DNA from: Gordonia heveisoli
GTDB taxonomy: Bacteria > Actinomycetota > Actinomycetes > Mycobacteriales > Mycobacteriaceae
Assembly: GCF_030315745.1 (NCBI RefSeq)
Contig: NZ_JASXSH010000008.1
Span: forward strand, 124,001 to 188,000
Reading direction: 5' to 3'
DNA length: 64,000 nucleotides
Part shown: positions 8,564 to 17,253 of the stretch, piece after piece
Layout of the letters: each line of letters starts with the position of its first letter
Numbering within the stretch: position 1 is the stretch's first letter
The notes under the pieces: generated by a model
Seen by the model: only the letters and a program-made list of their open reading frames with translations
Database searches by the model: none
What the model was told of the DNA's origin: nothing
Program-made: the position numbers and the translations under genes

Positions 8564-9520
8564 ATGAGCTTCTTTCGCCGGCGCACCGATACCCCTCCGG
8601 TCGACCCCGCGCAGGCAGCGGCGCCAAGTGTCGACCCGGCGGGCCTGACCCCCGATCAGGTGGCCTGGATCCGGGCCCGCGCCCTGGCGACGCTGACCGA
8701 GAACGGCGTCGAGGCGATCGCCGACGACAACGGCGTAGACCTCGTCGCCGACGGTCATCGCATGCCCCTGGACAACGCGCTGGCCAAATGTCGTGCCGCG
8801 AACCCCGACGACTGGTCCGCCATCGTCGAACAGCACTTCGGCGCGCTGGCACGTCAGGCAGCACAGCCGGGCGTCGACCAGCTCACCGGCGACCAACTCG
8901 CGAGCCAGGTACGGACGCGCCTGGTCCACATCGACGACCTGCGGGTGCCCATCGACCCGTCGACCGTCATCGATATGACGGAGTACGCACTCCCGGTCGC
9001 CGACGATCTGGCCGCCGTCCTGTGCATCGACTTTCCCGAGACCGTCACCTACCTCAACAGCGAACGCGCCCGGTCCCTGGACCTCCCCGCCCTGTACACA
9101 CACGGCCAGGCGAACACCGACGCAGAACCCCTCGACGAGGTCTTCACCACCGACGAGGGACGGATTGCCGTCGGGTACGGCAGCTCACTGTTCGTCGCGT
9201 CGAAGGCCCTGAACATGCCCGCGCTGCTGCATCGCATATTCGGCTCCACCGACACTCCACACGGTGTCGTCTTCGCCACCCCCAACCGCAATGAGGTTCT
9301 GCTGCACCGGATCTCCGCCGACAACTCGATCACCGCGATCGGCAGTCTGGCAAGCCTCGCGGCGGCGCGATTCGACGGTGCCGTCGGTGCGGTCTCTCCG
9401 AATATCTACTTCTGGCATCAGGGCACGTACCTCCGGATCTCGACAGCCGATCCGGTCGAGAAGTCGATCTCCATCACGCCCGGCCCACAGCTCGAGTCGA
9501 TCCTCGCCGACCTGAGCTGA
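8564..9520 (+). CDS. Hypothetical protein, 318 residues
   Basis: I do not recognise this family. The protein is soluble and acidic, with no signal peptide or membrane segment. The N-terminus begins MSFFRRR followed by a Pro/Ala-rich linker to about residue 35. Two apparent halves follow: residues about 40-125 (Asp-rich, with a DNALAKCRAANPDDW segment) and residues about 140-318 (alternating hydrophobic strands ending in a FWHQGTYLRIS segment and a C-terminal LESILADLS). The overall look is of an alpha/beta protein without catalytic motifs. The ATG at 8564 fits the leaderless promoter pattern. It stands alone between the OYE gene and a convergent serine hydrolase. Confidence 0.75.
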   Translation: MSFFRRRTDTPPVDPAQAAAPSVDPAGLTPDQVAWIRARALATLTENGVEAIADDNGVDLVADGHRMPLDNALAKCRAANPDDWSAIVEQHFGALARQAAQPGVDQLTGDQLASQVRTRLVHIDDLRVPIDPSTVIDMTEYALPVADDLAAVLCIDFPETVTYLNSERARSLDLPALYTHGQANTDAEPLDEVFTTDEGRIAVGYGSSLFVASKALNMPALLHRIFGSTDTPHGVVFATPNRNEVLLHRISADNSITAIGSLASLAAARFDGAVGAVSPNIYFWHQGTYLRISTADPVEKSISITPGPQLESILADLS

Positions 9521-9527
9521 TCCGCCG

Positions 9528-11210
9528 TCACCCGCCGCTGCGCGTGAACACCCCGTCGTCGACACCCTCCTCCGCGTAGTACTCGATCACCATGCGCCCG
9601 CCGACGAAGGTGACCTTCGAGACCGACCCGACTTCGGCGTTCTCGTCGCGAAGGGTGAACGTATAGGTGTTGCCATCCCAGTGCGTCAGCTCGCGCACCA
9701 CCGAACCGCCGGGTCCCATGAGCAGCTGTACCCGTTCTCCCGCCACCCGCACGTCGGCCGGTCCGTAGAGCGGGTTCTGGTAGGTGCCGGTGATCTGCGA
9801 AGTCGACGGTGCCGGTGCGGGATTCGCCGGCCGGGGCTTGCCGACGAGGCTGCCCGACGGTTCGGACATCTCCGCGAATGCCCCGGCGTACAGGGTGCGC
9901 CAGTCATGCCTGATCTCGCCGAACTGGACGAGATCGGCGAACTCGGCGCTCAGTGTCTCGACGGCACCGATCGGCGCCGCGTTGGACAGGACGACGATGG
10001 CGACGTCCGCGGACGGCAGCACCAGGAAATTCGTCGCCGCACCCATCGAGAACGCACCGGAATGGCTGAACTGGGTGCGTCCCGCCTCGGTCGTACTGAC
10101 ATTGAACCCGTATCCGTAGTATCCCGACCGCGCGTCGGGAGATGCGGACGGCATGGACACGATCTGCGGGGTGATCGCCGGCAGCAACACCTCCGGTGCG
10201 ATGATCTCGCGACCATTCGACTTCCCCTGGGCCAGCAGCATCTTCATCCACGACGTCAGATCGTTCACCGACGACGAGACACCACCCGCCGGGGACTGCG
10301 CATCGGGTTGGCGCTGTGCGGGCGTCTTGACCCACTTGCCGTCGACCCGCACATGCCCGACGACCCGATCGTCGCGGGTCTCGAAATCGGCGAATCGTGA
10401 GCTGGTGCGCAACATCCCGAGCGGCCGATAGATCAGTTCCTCGGACAGCTGCGCCCAGTCCGTGCGGGTGCGCCGGGCGATCGCCTCCGCGCCGGCCGTC
10501 ACCCCGAAGTTGGTGTAGTCGTAAGTGATCCGGAACGGTTGCAGGGGAAAGTACCGCAGTCTTTGGAGGATCGTCGCCTGCGGGTAGCCAAGGTCTTCGA
10601 TCTTGTCGCCCGCATGGTCGGGCAGCCCGGAGCGGTGCGCGTACATGTCGGCGACGGTGACGGCGCGGGTGACCGATGGGTCGGCCAGCGCGAACGCGGG
10701 CAGCCCCTCGGTGACCGGCATATCCCACGTGAGCGCGGGGTCGGCAGCGCGACGATCCGTGATGGCGGCCCCGATCACGGTGGCGCCCACCGGCTTCGAC
10801 ATCGAGGCCAGCGGGAACACGGTGTTCGCGTCGACCTTCGCCCCGGTCGTCACATCCGCGACACCGAATCCCTTGGCGTATACGGTCTGTCCGCCGTGCA
10901 CCACCGCGACCGCCAGCCCGGGGATCCCGGTCTCGGTGAGCAGCGAGGACGCCAGACCGTCGAGTTTGCCGACCGCGTCGGTGACGGCATCCGACGGCAG
11001 CGGCACCCCGGCTTGCAGATTGGGGTTCTCCGGCGCACCGGAGGCCGGTGCTGCGGAACTCGCACCGGGCTCCGAGGACCCGGAGTCGCAGGCCGCCACC
11101 AGCCCGACGACGGTGACGACCGCACAGGCGGTCACCCCCATTCGGGACCATCGACAGGCGGGACCGGACTGGTTCGGGCGATGACGGCGGACCGAGCGGA
11201 TACCGACCAT
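9528..11210 (-). CDS. Serine hydrolase, class C beta-lactamase / D-Ala-D-Ala peptidase family lipoprotein
   Basis: A 560-residue exported protein. The N-terminus is basic, followed by a hydrophobic stretch and the lipobox VGLVAAC near residue 41, so it is probably a lipoprotein on the outer face of the cell membrane. The catalytic SxxK (SMSKP) and the YxN-like YDYTNFG mark the beta-lactamase/transpeptidase fold (PF00144). After the hydrolase domain (about residues 70-430) there is a C-terminal beta-rich domain of about 100 residues, as in EstB- or Pab87-like proteins. Substrate may be peptidoglycan peptides, D-amino-acid peptides or esters; not assignable. A GAGG stretch lies about 6 bases before the ATG. 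An internal Met24 is an alternative start. Confidence 0.88.
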   Translation of the reverse strand: MVGIRSVRRHRPNQSGPACRWSRMGVTACAVVTVVGLVAACDSGSSEPGASSAAPASGAPENPNLQAGVPLPSDAVTDAVGKLDGLASSLLTETGIPGLAVAVVHGGQTVYAKGFGVADVTTGAKVDANTVFPLASMSKPVGATVIGAAITDRRAADPALTWDMPVTEGLPAFALADPSVTRAVTVADMYAHRSGLPDHAGDKIEDLGYPQATILQRLRYFPLQPFRITYDYTNFGVTAGAEAIARRTRTDWAQLSEELIYRPLGMLRTSSRFADFETRDDRVVGHVRVDGKWVKTPAQRQPDAQSPAGGVSSSVNDLTSWMKMLLAQGKSNGREIIAPEVLLPAITPQIVSMPSASPDARSGYYGYGFNVSTTEAGRTQFSHSGAFSMGAATNFLVLPSADVAIVVLSNAAPIGAVETLSAEFADLVQFGEIRHDWRTLYAGAFAEMSEPSGSLVGKPRPANPAPAPSTSQITGTYQNPLYGPADVRVAGERVQLLMGPGGSVVRELTHWDGNTYTFTLRDENAEVGSVSKVTFVGGRMVIEYYAEEGVDDGVFTRSGG

Positions 11211-11310
11211 GTCAACCTCTGCTTCCGGGTCAACCTCTGTTTCCTGGCCCCACCTGGCCGGTTACGCTACCCGCGTAACCGCCCGCTCACACCGGTTTCG
11301 GCGGCGTCGG

Positions 11311-11316
11311 TAGGTT
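11311..11316 (+). promoter_or_regulatory. -10 element of leaderless prolyl oligopeptidase gene
   Basis: TAGGTT, 6 bases before the ATG at 11323; no ribosome site lies between. Confidence 0.5.
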
Positions 11317-11322
11317 TGGATC

Positions 11323-13362
11323 ATGACCGACACCGCAGCGCAGCCCGACGATCCGTACCTCTGGCTCGAAGACGTCACCGGCGACGAAGCGCTGGAGTGG
11401 GTGCGCGAACACAACGCCCCGACCGTCGACCGGCTGACCGACTCACCCCGATTCGGCGAGTTGGAGAGCGCTGCGCTGGAGGTACTCGACACCGATGACC
11501 GCATCCCCTATGTCCGGCGTCGCGGCGAGTTCCTGTACAACTTCTGGCGCGACGCGCAGCATACGCGCGGATTGTGGCGACGCACCACGCTGGAGTCCTA
11601 TCTGACCGACACCCCGGAATGGGACGTGCTGATCGACGTCGACGCGCTCGCCGCCGCCGAGGACGAGAACTGGGTGTGGAAGAGCGCGACCATGGTGCGG
11701 CCCGCCTACGACCGTGCGCTCATCTCGCTGTCACGCGGGGGCGCCGACGCTGCGGTGATCCGCGAGTACGACCTCCCCACCGGCACCTGGGTCGACGGAG
11801 GTTTCACACTGCCGGAGGCGAAGTCGCGGGTGTCGTGGATCGACCGGGACACCATCTTCGTCGGCACCGATTTCGGCGACGCACCAGACGGCACATCCAC
11901 CATGACCGCCTCCGGCTATCCGCGAGTGGTCAAACGGTGGTCGCGGGGGCAGGATCTGTCGGCGGCGGTGACCGTGTTCACCGGGGCCGTCGAGGACGTG
12001 GCGGTCGGCGGCTTCCACGACTCGACCCCCGGCTACGAACGCGACTTCGTCAGCCGATCCACCGACTTCTTCAACTCGCTGCTCTTCGAGGTGCGCGACG
12101 GCAGCCATCTACTGATCGACGTACCGACGGATGCGCACGCCGGAGTGCACCACGACTGGCTGTTCGTCCTGACCCGCTCGGAGTGGGCGCTGCCGGACGC
12201 CACGCACCCGGCCGGCGCCCTGCTGGTCTTCGACTATCCGGCCTACCTCGACGGCGACCGCACGCACACCACGCTGTTCACCCCCGATGCCCACACCAGT
12301 CTGCAGGACTACAGCTTCACCCGCTCCCACCTGATCCTGACCACCCTGCGCGATGTGCACACCGAGATCTCGGTGCGCACCGTCGGCGACTGGTCCGCAG
12401 TGGAACAGCCCGGACTGCCCACCCTCGCCACCGTCTCCGTACTCGACACCAGCCCCGACGACGGCGATGAGGTCTTCTGGGCGGCAACATCTTTCACCGA
12501 GCCGCCCAGTCTGCTCCACGGCGACAGCGGCGTCGATGCCACCACCATCAAGTCGACCCCCGCCTACTTCGACGCCGAGCAGGTGATCGCCGAGCAACAC
12601 TTCACCGACTCCGACGACGGCACCGCCATCCCCTACTTCGTGATCCGCCGCATCGACGTGACGACCGGGCCGACATTGCTCTACGGCTACGGCGGATTCG
12701 AGAACTCGCTGACCCCGAGCTATCTGTCGATCTCCGGCCGCAACTGGATCATGCGGGGCGGCGTCTATGTCATCGCCAACATCCGAGGCGGCGGCGAGTA
12801 CGGTCCGTCCTGGCATACCCAGGCACAGAAGGCCGGCCGCCACAAGGTGTACGAGGACTTCGCAGCCGTTGCTCGAGCACTGGTGTCCTCCGGCCTGACC
12901 ACTCCACAACAGCTTGCCGCACAAGGAGGTTCCAACGGCGGCCTACTGATGGGGGTGATGCTCACCCGCTATCCCGAACTATTCGGCGCACTCGTCTGTC
13001 AGGTGCCGCTGATCGACATGCGCCGGTATCACCTGCTGCTCGCCGGGGCCTCGTGGATGGCCGAATACGGTGACCCCGACGATCCGGAACAGTGGTCCTA
13101 TATGGCGCCATTCTCGCCGTATCAGAACGTCCGGGCCGACGCCGACTACCCGTCGATCCTGGTCACCACCTCGACCCGCGACGACCGGGTCCATCCTGGC
13201 CATGCCCGCAAACTCGTTGCCCGACTGGAGGAGACCGGACACCGCGTCGACTATTACGAGAACATCGAGGGTGGCCACGGCGGGGCCGCCGACAACAAGC
13301 AGGCCGCCTTCAAGTCGGCGCTGGCCTACGAATTCCTGTGGGAGACGGTCGGTTCGGTCTGA
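11323..13362 (+). CDS. Prolyl oligopeptidase family serine peptidase (S9A)
   Basis: A 679-residue cytoplasmic peptidase with the two-domain plan of S9A: an N-terminal beta-propeller (about residues 75-395) and a C-terminal alpha/beta-hydrolase domain. The catalytic Ser lies in GGSNGGLLMG, the Asp in TRDDRVHPGHA and the His in EGGHGG. NIRGGGEYGPSWH carries the oxyanion/Arg-Gly-Gly segment typical of prolyl oligopeptidases. It cleaves short peptides after Pro (or basic residues in the oligopeptidase B branch). M. tuberculosis has a similar gene (Rv0457c) in the same broad chromosomal neighbourhood as groEL2 and lpdC. Expressed alone from a leaderless promoter. Confidence 0.95.
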   Translation: MTDTAAQPDDPYLWLEDVTGDEALEWVREHNAPTVDRLTDSPRFGELESAALEVLDTDDRIPYVRRRGEFLYNFWRDAQHTRGLWRRTTLESYLTDTPEWDVLIDVDALAAAEDENWVWKSATMVRPAYDRALISLSRGGADAAVIREYDLPTGTWVDGGFTLPEAKSRVSWIDRDTIFVGTDFGDAPDGTSTMTASGYPRVVKRWSRGQDLSAAVTVFTGAVEDVAVGGFHDSTPGYERDFVSRSTDFFNSLLFEVRDGSHLLIDVPTDAHAGVHHDWLFVLTRSEWALPDATHPAGALLVFDYPAYLDGDRTHTTLFTPDAHTSLQDYSFTRSHLILTTLRDVHTEISVRTVGDWSAVEQPGLPTLATVSVLDTSPDDGDEVFWAATSFTEPPSLLHGDSGVDATTIKSTPAYFDAEQVIAEQHFTDSDDGTAIPYFVIRRIDVTTGPTLLYGYGGFENSLTPSYLSISGRNWIMRGGVYVIANIRGGGEYGPSWHTQAQKAGRHKVYEDFAAVARALVSSGLTTPQQLAAQGGSNGGLLMGVMLTRYPELFGALVCQVPLIDMRRYHLLLAGASWMAEYGDPDDPEQWSYMAPFSPYQNVRADADYPSILVTTSTRDDRVHPGHARKLVARLEETGHRVDYYENIEGGHGGAADNKQAAFKSALAYEFLWETVGSV

Positions 13363-13392
13363 TCCGGAGCACCGTCCGACACGCTCCGCCGC

Positions 13393-14103
13393 TCAGGGGG
13401 CAACAACGCGAGACGACTCATCATCCGCCGGGCTCCGCCGGAAGCAGTTGCGGAGGGTGTCGACCGGGTTCCAGGCCGGTCCGGGCCGGCCCCTGGTGAG
13501 GGGGTAGCACAGCAGCCCGATCAGCACCGAGGCGAAGTGGCCGATCGAGGTGAAGTCGAGTGCGGTGATCAGCGGCGCGCCGTACACGACCAGAACGCCG
13601 GCCAGATAGATCCAGCGCCACGGCCTGGCGATCCGATAGGTGAGGACACCGACGATCCCGGCGAGAAAGTAGCTGACGCCGACATCCCGGACGTTCGTCA
13701 TCGAATCGGCGACGAGCCCGTCGTGGATCGCCAGGGCCAGCAACCCCTCACTGATGAAGGTGGCCAGCACATGTGCGCTGAGCCCGACCGCCAGCCACCG
13801 CAGCGACCCCAGCCACCGTTCGGCCGGGACGTGGAAGACGCAGTACATCACCAGGTATGGAAGCCAGTACGCGCCGTCGATCCAGAACAGACTCGTGACC
13901 AGGACGTGGAGCGGATCGGTGGACAGATTGTGCAGATTGGTCGAGCGGTTGCCCAGGACGTCGTCGAGTTCGGCGGGATCGAGGGTGCGCGCGATAATCG
14001 TCGTGGCCAGCAAGATGCCCAGCCAGATGAAGGTCAGCGGCGCGTCGACGACCGCGCGGCGCACGGTTGTCGGGATCTGCCGGATGACCTGTCTGGGGTT
14101 CAT
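13393..14103 (-). CDS. Rhomboid-like intramembrane protein
   Basis: A 236-residue protein with about six membrane helices and a first external loop containing DDVLGNRSTNLHNL. A Ser lies in DVGVSYFLAG (GxSx, the position of the rhomboid nucleophile) and a His in SIGHFASVLIGLL (the position of the catalytic His of the last helix). The usual GASG is therefore GVSY. It could be an active intramembrane serine protease or an inactive relative; many actinobacterial rhomboid-like proteins are undetermined. A GAGAGG ribosome site precedes the ATG. It ends just before the convergent peptidase gene. Confidence 0.7.
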   Translation of the reverse strand: MNPRQVIRQIPTTVRRAVVDAPLTFIWLGILLATTIIARTLDPAELDDVLGNRSTNLHNLSTDPLHVLVTSLFWIDGAYWLPYLVMYCVFHVPAERWLGSLRWLAVGLSAHVLATFISEGLLALAIHDGLVADSMTNVRDVGVSYFLAGIVGVLTYRIARPWRWIYLAGVLVVYGAPLITALDFTSIGHFASVLIGLLCYPLTRGRPGPAWNPVDTLRNCFRRSPADDESSRVVAP

Positions 14104-14184
14104 CGTCCGCCTCTCGCCCGGTTCCCAGTGTCGCAGCGCCGGGGCGCCGACGCCACCGGTACCGCGATCGGAAAGCCGACGGGA

Positions 14185-15027
14185 TCAGAAGTGGCGGGGC
14201 AGCGCCATCCGCAGTACGACGCCGACCACTGCGATCACGGCTCCCACCGCGCCGACTATCAGCGCGAGCTGGGTGAGGTCGTCGGCACAGCGGTCGATGA
14301 AGAGTTCGGCGACCTCGCGGCTGGAATCCTCGGCGGTGGAGATGTGGTCTTTGGCACGGGTCGACAGATACTGGGCCACCGCCCAGGCCGACACGCCCGA
14401 CAACACCAGCCCGCCACCGAGCCAGGCGAGTACCGTCCCGCGGCGGACCGCGATCAGCAACGCGCCGATCGCCGCGAGAATCGCCACGATGACCGCACCC
14501 CAGGCCCACGCGGTGATCTGCCTGCCGGCCCGTTCGTACGCGCCGGCCTCCAGACCGGTACCACCGCTCGACAGCGGCACCACGATCGGTCCGGTGATCG
14601 TCGGGGCGCGGGGCACGCTCTCGTGTAGCACCCGGTTGACCATGCCGGTGATGTCGAACTGCATTTCGGTACGGTCGGTGCCCGGCGCCGGTTCGGTGAA
14701 CAACCAGGCATGTTGCTGGCGGACCAGATTCAGCAGATCGGGTTTGAATCCGTCGCTGTCGACGTACTGCCGGGCGACGGGACGGATCACCGCCTCCACC
14801 GGTGCGGTGAAGGTGCCGGGTGTGAAGTCGGCGGCACGAGCGACCACCTGCGCGGTGATCTCGTCCACCATGTAGTCCTTGACCTGCTGGTCGTCTGCGA
14901 GAGGAGCCACCAGGGAGACGAATCCGTCCTCGTTGACAAGACGTTCGGACACCCACACCGCGGGAACGGCGATGATGGCCGCGGCCATCGTCAGGACGGT
15001 CAGCACTGCGCTGATGAAACTTCGCAC
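14185..15027 (-). CDS. Hypothetical membrane protein with large extracytoplasmic domain
   Basis: A 280-residue protein of unknown function. An N-terminal hydrophobic helix (about residues 4-25) is followed by roughly 140 residues predicted outside the membrane and rich in short helices, then three hydrophobic segments (about 165-190, 195-215 and 245-270). This architecture is found in many actinobacterial conserved membrane proteins. The GTG at 15027 (VRSFISAV) is chosen because TAGCCT lies 7 bases upstream; a GTG 27 bases earlier is the alternative. The gene may be co-transcribed with the rhomboid-like gene downstream (81-base gap). Confidence 0.75.
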   Translation of the reverse strand: MRSFISAVLTVLTMAAAIIAVPAVWVSERLVNEDGFVSLVAPLADDQQVKDYMVDEITAQVVARAADFTPGTFTAPVEAVIRPVARQYVDSDGFKPDLLNLVRQQHAWLFTEPAPGTDRTEMQFDITGMVNRVLHESVPRAPTITGPIVVPLSSGGTGLEAGAYERAGRQITAWAWGAVIVAILAAIGALLIAVRRGTVLAWLGGGLVLSGVSAWAVAQYLSTRAKDHISTAEDSSREVAELFIDRCADDLTQLALIVGAVGAVIAVVGVVLRMALPRHF

Positions 15028-15034
15028 TCCAACG

Positions 15035-15040
15035 AGGCTA
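15035..15040 (-). promoter_or_regulatory. -10 element of leaderless membrane protein gene
   Basis: Minus-strand TAGCCT, 7 bases before the GTG at 15027. Confidence 0.4.
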
Positions 15041-15104
15041 CCGACGCCGGCCACCGCTCCCGACGCCCAGTCGGCCTGTCGTGGTGACTGTCACCGCACC
15101 GTGA

Positions 15105-16052
15105 TCACTCGCCGACGACATCGCGCGCCCGGCCGACGATCAGTGGATCGGGCGTCCCGACGAACTCGTGGTTCTTGCCGTCGTAGTCGAAGAGATTGAG
15201 CACATGGCGCATCGCGTTGATGCGAGCCCGCTTCTTATCGTTGGACTTCACCACGGTCCACGGCGCGTGGTCGGTGTCGGTGGACGCGAACATCGATTCC
15301 TTCGCGTCGGTATAGCCATCCCACTTGTCCAGAGAGGCCAGATCCATCGGCGACAGCTTCCACTGCCGGACCGGGTCGATCTGACGGATCGCGAACCGGG
15401 TCCGCTGTTCCAGCGGTGTGACCGAGAACCAGAACTTCACCAGGTCGATACCGTCGTCCACGAGCATCTTCTCAAAGGCAGGCGCCTGCTGCATGAACTG
15501 CGAATACTGTTCAGGCGTACAGAAATTCATCACCCGCTCGACACCTGCCCGGTTGTACCAGGACCGGTCGAAGAACACCATCTCACCGGCTGCCGGAAGA
15601 TGTTGGACGTAGCGCTGGAAGTACCATTCGGTGGCTTCCCGCTCGGTCGGCTTCTCCAGCGCGACGGTGCGCGCGCCACGGGGATTGAGATGTTCGTTGA
15701 ACCGCTTGATGGTGCCGCCCTTACCCGCGGCGTCCCGGCCCTCGAAGACGAACAGGTGGCGCTGACCGTTCTGCTTGGACCACTTCTGCAGTTTCAGCAG
15801 CTCGATCTGCAGGTGGCGTTTGGTGACCTCGTACTCGCGGCGGGACATCCGCTCCTGGTAGGGATAGTCCTCCCGCCACGTGTCGACGACATTGCGTTCC
15901 GGCAGGGTCAGCAGCACCGGATCGTCGTCATCGTCGTCGTTGACGGTGAACTGCGTGGTGTCACGCAGGTCGACGAGCTGCTGCAGGGCTTCCCGGCCGT
16001 TCAGCTTGCTGAAGTCCGGGCCAAAGGTTTCAAGGTCATCCAACTCAGTCAC
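15105..16052 (-). CDS. ppk2: Polyphosphate kinase 2
   Basis: A 315-residue class I-like PPK2 that transfers phosphate between polyphosphate and nucleoside diphosphates, often favouring GTP or ATP formation. Walker A is EGRDAAGKGGT, the Walker B/lid region is FFDRSWYNRAGVERVM, and WKLSPMD and the DHAPWTVV segment follow as in family members. An N-terminal extension of about 90 residues contains an acidic run (DDDDDD near residue 45). The start is placed at the second of two tandem GTG codons because TAGAGT lies 6 bases before it. Soluble, monocistronic, probably linked to energy and stress metabolism. Confidence 0.95.
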   Translation of the reverse strand: MTELDDLETFGPDFSKLNGREALQQLVDLRDTTQFTVNDDDDDDPVLLTLPERNVVDTWREDYPYQERMSRREYEVTKRHLQIELLKLQKWSKQNGQRHLFVFEGRDAAGKGGTIKRFNEHLNPRGARTVALEKPTEREATEWYFQRYVQHLPAAGEMVFFDRSWYNRAGVERVMNFCTPEQYSQFMQQAPAFEKMLVDDGIDLVKFWFSVTPLEQRTRFAIRQIDPVRQWKLSPMDLASLDKWDGYTDAKESMFASTDTDHAPWTVVKSNDKKRARINAMRHVLNLFDYDGKNHEFVGTPDPLIVGRARDVVGE

Positions 16053-16058
16053 CACACA

Positions 16059-16064
16059 ACTCTA
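16059..16064 (-). promoter_or_regulatory. -10 element of leaderless ppk2
   Basis: Minus-strand TAGAGT, 6 bases before the GTG at 16052 and 3 before the GTG at 16055. Confidence 0.45.
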
Positions 16065-16119
16065 GGACGGCGCGTGAAACGCCGCGCCACGATGCGGTGA
16101 ACGCCAGACGGTGTCGTGG

Positions 16120-16638
16120 TCAGTTCCGGTAGTCGATGCTGCCGCTGTGCAGGCACATCTTGCCGGTGGTGGTGTTGACCGCCGCCGCGAATCCACCGCT
16201 GCACACCGCTCCGGCCGGGCCGACCATCGCCTGTCCGCCCCAGCCGCCGATCGCGACACTCGTGCCACCGCGAGTGGCCTGCGCGAGCGCGAGCGCCTTG
16301 GGGCCGGTGGTCACCGAGTAGGCGTTGCCGCCGGTGTTCGCGCCCGCGAGCGCCGTCGAGCCGGGCTGCAGATTCAGCGCCCGCGCCTGCCCCCGGTTGG
16401 CCGCGATGGCCACCGCGGTTCCGGCGCCACTGCGATCCTCCGAGTCGGCCCGGCTGTTGGGACCGGCTTTGGCGCCACAACCACTCTTACCCTGCACGCG
16501 TTCGACCTGTGAACCGTTGGCCGCCGAACACCGGGTATCCGCCGACGCCTGTCCCGAACTGAGTCCGACAAATGCGACGGCCGCCGCCAGGCCGGCCAGG
16601 GTCATCAGCAGTCGCAACCGAAACTTGTTGATCTGCAA
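16120..16638 (-). CDS. Small secreted Gly/Ala-rich protein
   Basis: A 172-residue protein of unknown function. A basic N-terminus (LQINKFRLRLL) and a hydrophobic core ending in SGQASAD make a clear Sec signal peptide cleaved near residue 32. The mature part has four Cys residues (TRCSAAN, SGCGAK, AVCSGG, MCLHSG) and a repetitive Ala/Gly/Thr-rich middle. A TTG start at 16638 is preferred because it keeps the positively charged n-region and follows GAGAGG by 9 bases; the ATG at 16605 would give a signal peptide with no basic n-region. A TACCCT hexamer at 16685-16690 may be its -10. Related secreted proteins are common in Gordonia and Rhodococcus, from memory only. Confidence 0.65.
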   Translation of the reverse strand: MQINKFRLRLLMTLAGLAAAVAFVGLSSGQASADTRCSAANGSQVERVQGKSGCGAKAGPNSRADSEDRSGAGTAVAIAANRGQARALNLQPGSTALAGANTGGNAYSVTTGPKALALAQATRGGTSVAIGGWGGQAMVGPAGAVCSGGFAAAVNTTTGKMCLHSGSIDYRN

Positions 16639-16733
16639 TTCAAGTGGCCTCTCGTGCGCGGGGTTGGGGTGGGGTGTAGAGCCCAGGGTACAGAACGCGC
16701 GAACCGCCAGACATCCGGCCGAGTGAAGGCGGC

Positions 16734-17174
16734 TCAGTCGGCCGCGCGACGCTGCGCCTCGGCTGTCAGTCCCTTCTTCGCGGTGTCGACGGCAACGCGC
16801 TGCCCCTGCTTGACGATCAGCCCGGGCAGCTTGATCTTGAGGTCGATCTCCAGCTCGAAGTCGACGTGCGAGCCCTTCGGCGTCTCGGTCACGACGTAGC
16901 GCCCGTGCTGATGTTTGAGGGAGTTCGACTCGACGAGATCCCACTCGCAGGAGTTGTCGGTCCACGTATAGCTACACGTCTGTTCGTCGGTGATCGGACC
17001 GGTGCTGACCACCATCCGCACAGTCTCCGGCGAACCGTCCGGGTGCTCGGTGAGGATCTCCGCCTCCCGGTGCGGCCCGGACCATTCCGGCAGTGACTCC
17101 ACGTCAAGCAACACCTCCATCACCACGGAGACGGGGGCAGCGACGTCGAATGAGGTTTTCGCGGAGACAGCCAT
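16734..17174 (-). CDS. SRPBCC (START-like) family protein
   Basis: A 146-residue single-domain protein. The opening (TSFDVAAPVSVVMEVLLDVESLPEWSG) is the standard polyketide-cyclase/SRPBCC entry strand and helix, and the C-terminal helix is long and basic (about residues 118-143). The fold forms a deep hydrophobic pocket for lipids or polyketides; the ligand is unknown. Conserved mycobacterial homologues are annotated only as cyclase/dehydrase. Leaderless: TAGTTT lies 6 bases before the ATG. A second member of the family is encoded at 46569-47027. Confidence 0.85.
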   Translation of the reverse strand: MAVSAKTSFDVAAPVSVVMEVLLDVESLPEWSGPHREAEILTEHPDGSPETVRMVVSTGPITDEQTCSYTWTDNSCEWDLVESNSLKHQHGRYVVTETPKGSHVDFELEIDLKIKLPGLIVKQGQRVAVDTAKKGLTAEAQRRAAD

Positions 17175-17180
17175 GAGGAG

Positions 17181-17186
17181 AAACTA
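17181..17186 (-). promoter_or_regulatory. -10 element of leaderless SRPBCC gene
   Basis: Minus-strand TAGTTT, 6 bases before the ATG at 17174. The spacer reads CTCCTC and cannot serve as a ribosome site. Confidence 0.5.
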
Positions 17187-17253
17187 CCGTGCGCCCGCGA
17201 CGGTCATATACCAAACCGGCACAGGCCGCCGGCGACCATACGATCGGGCGACA

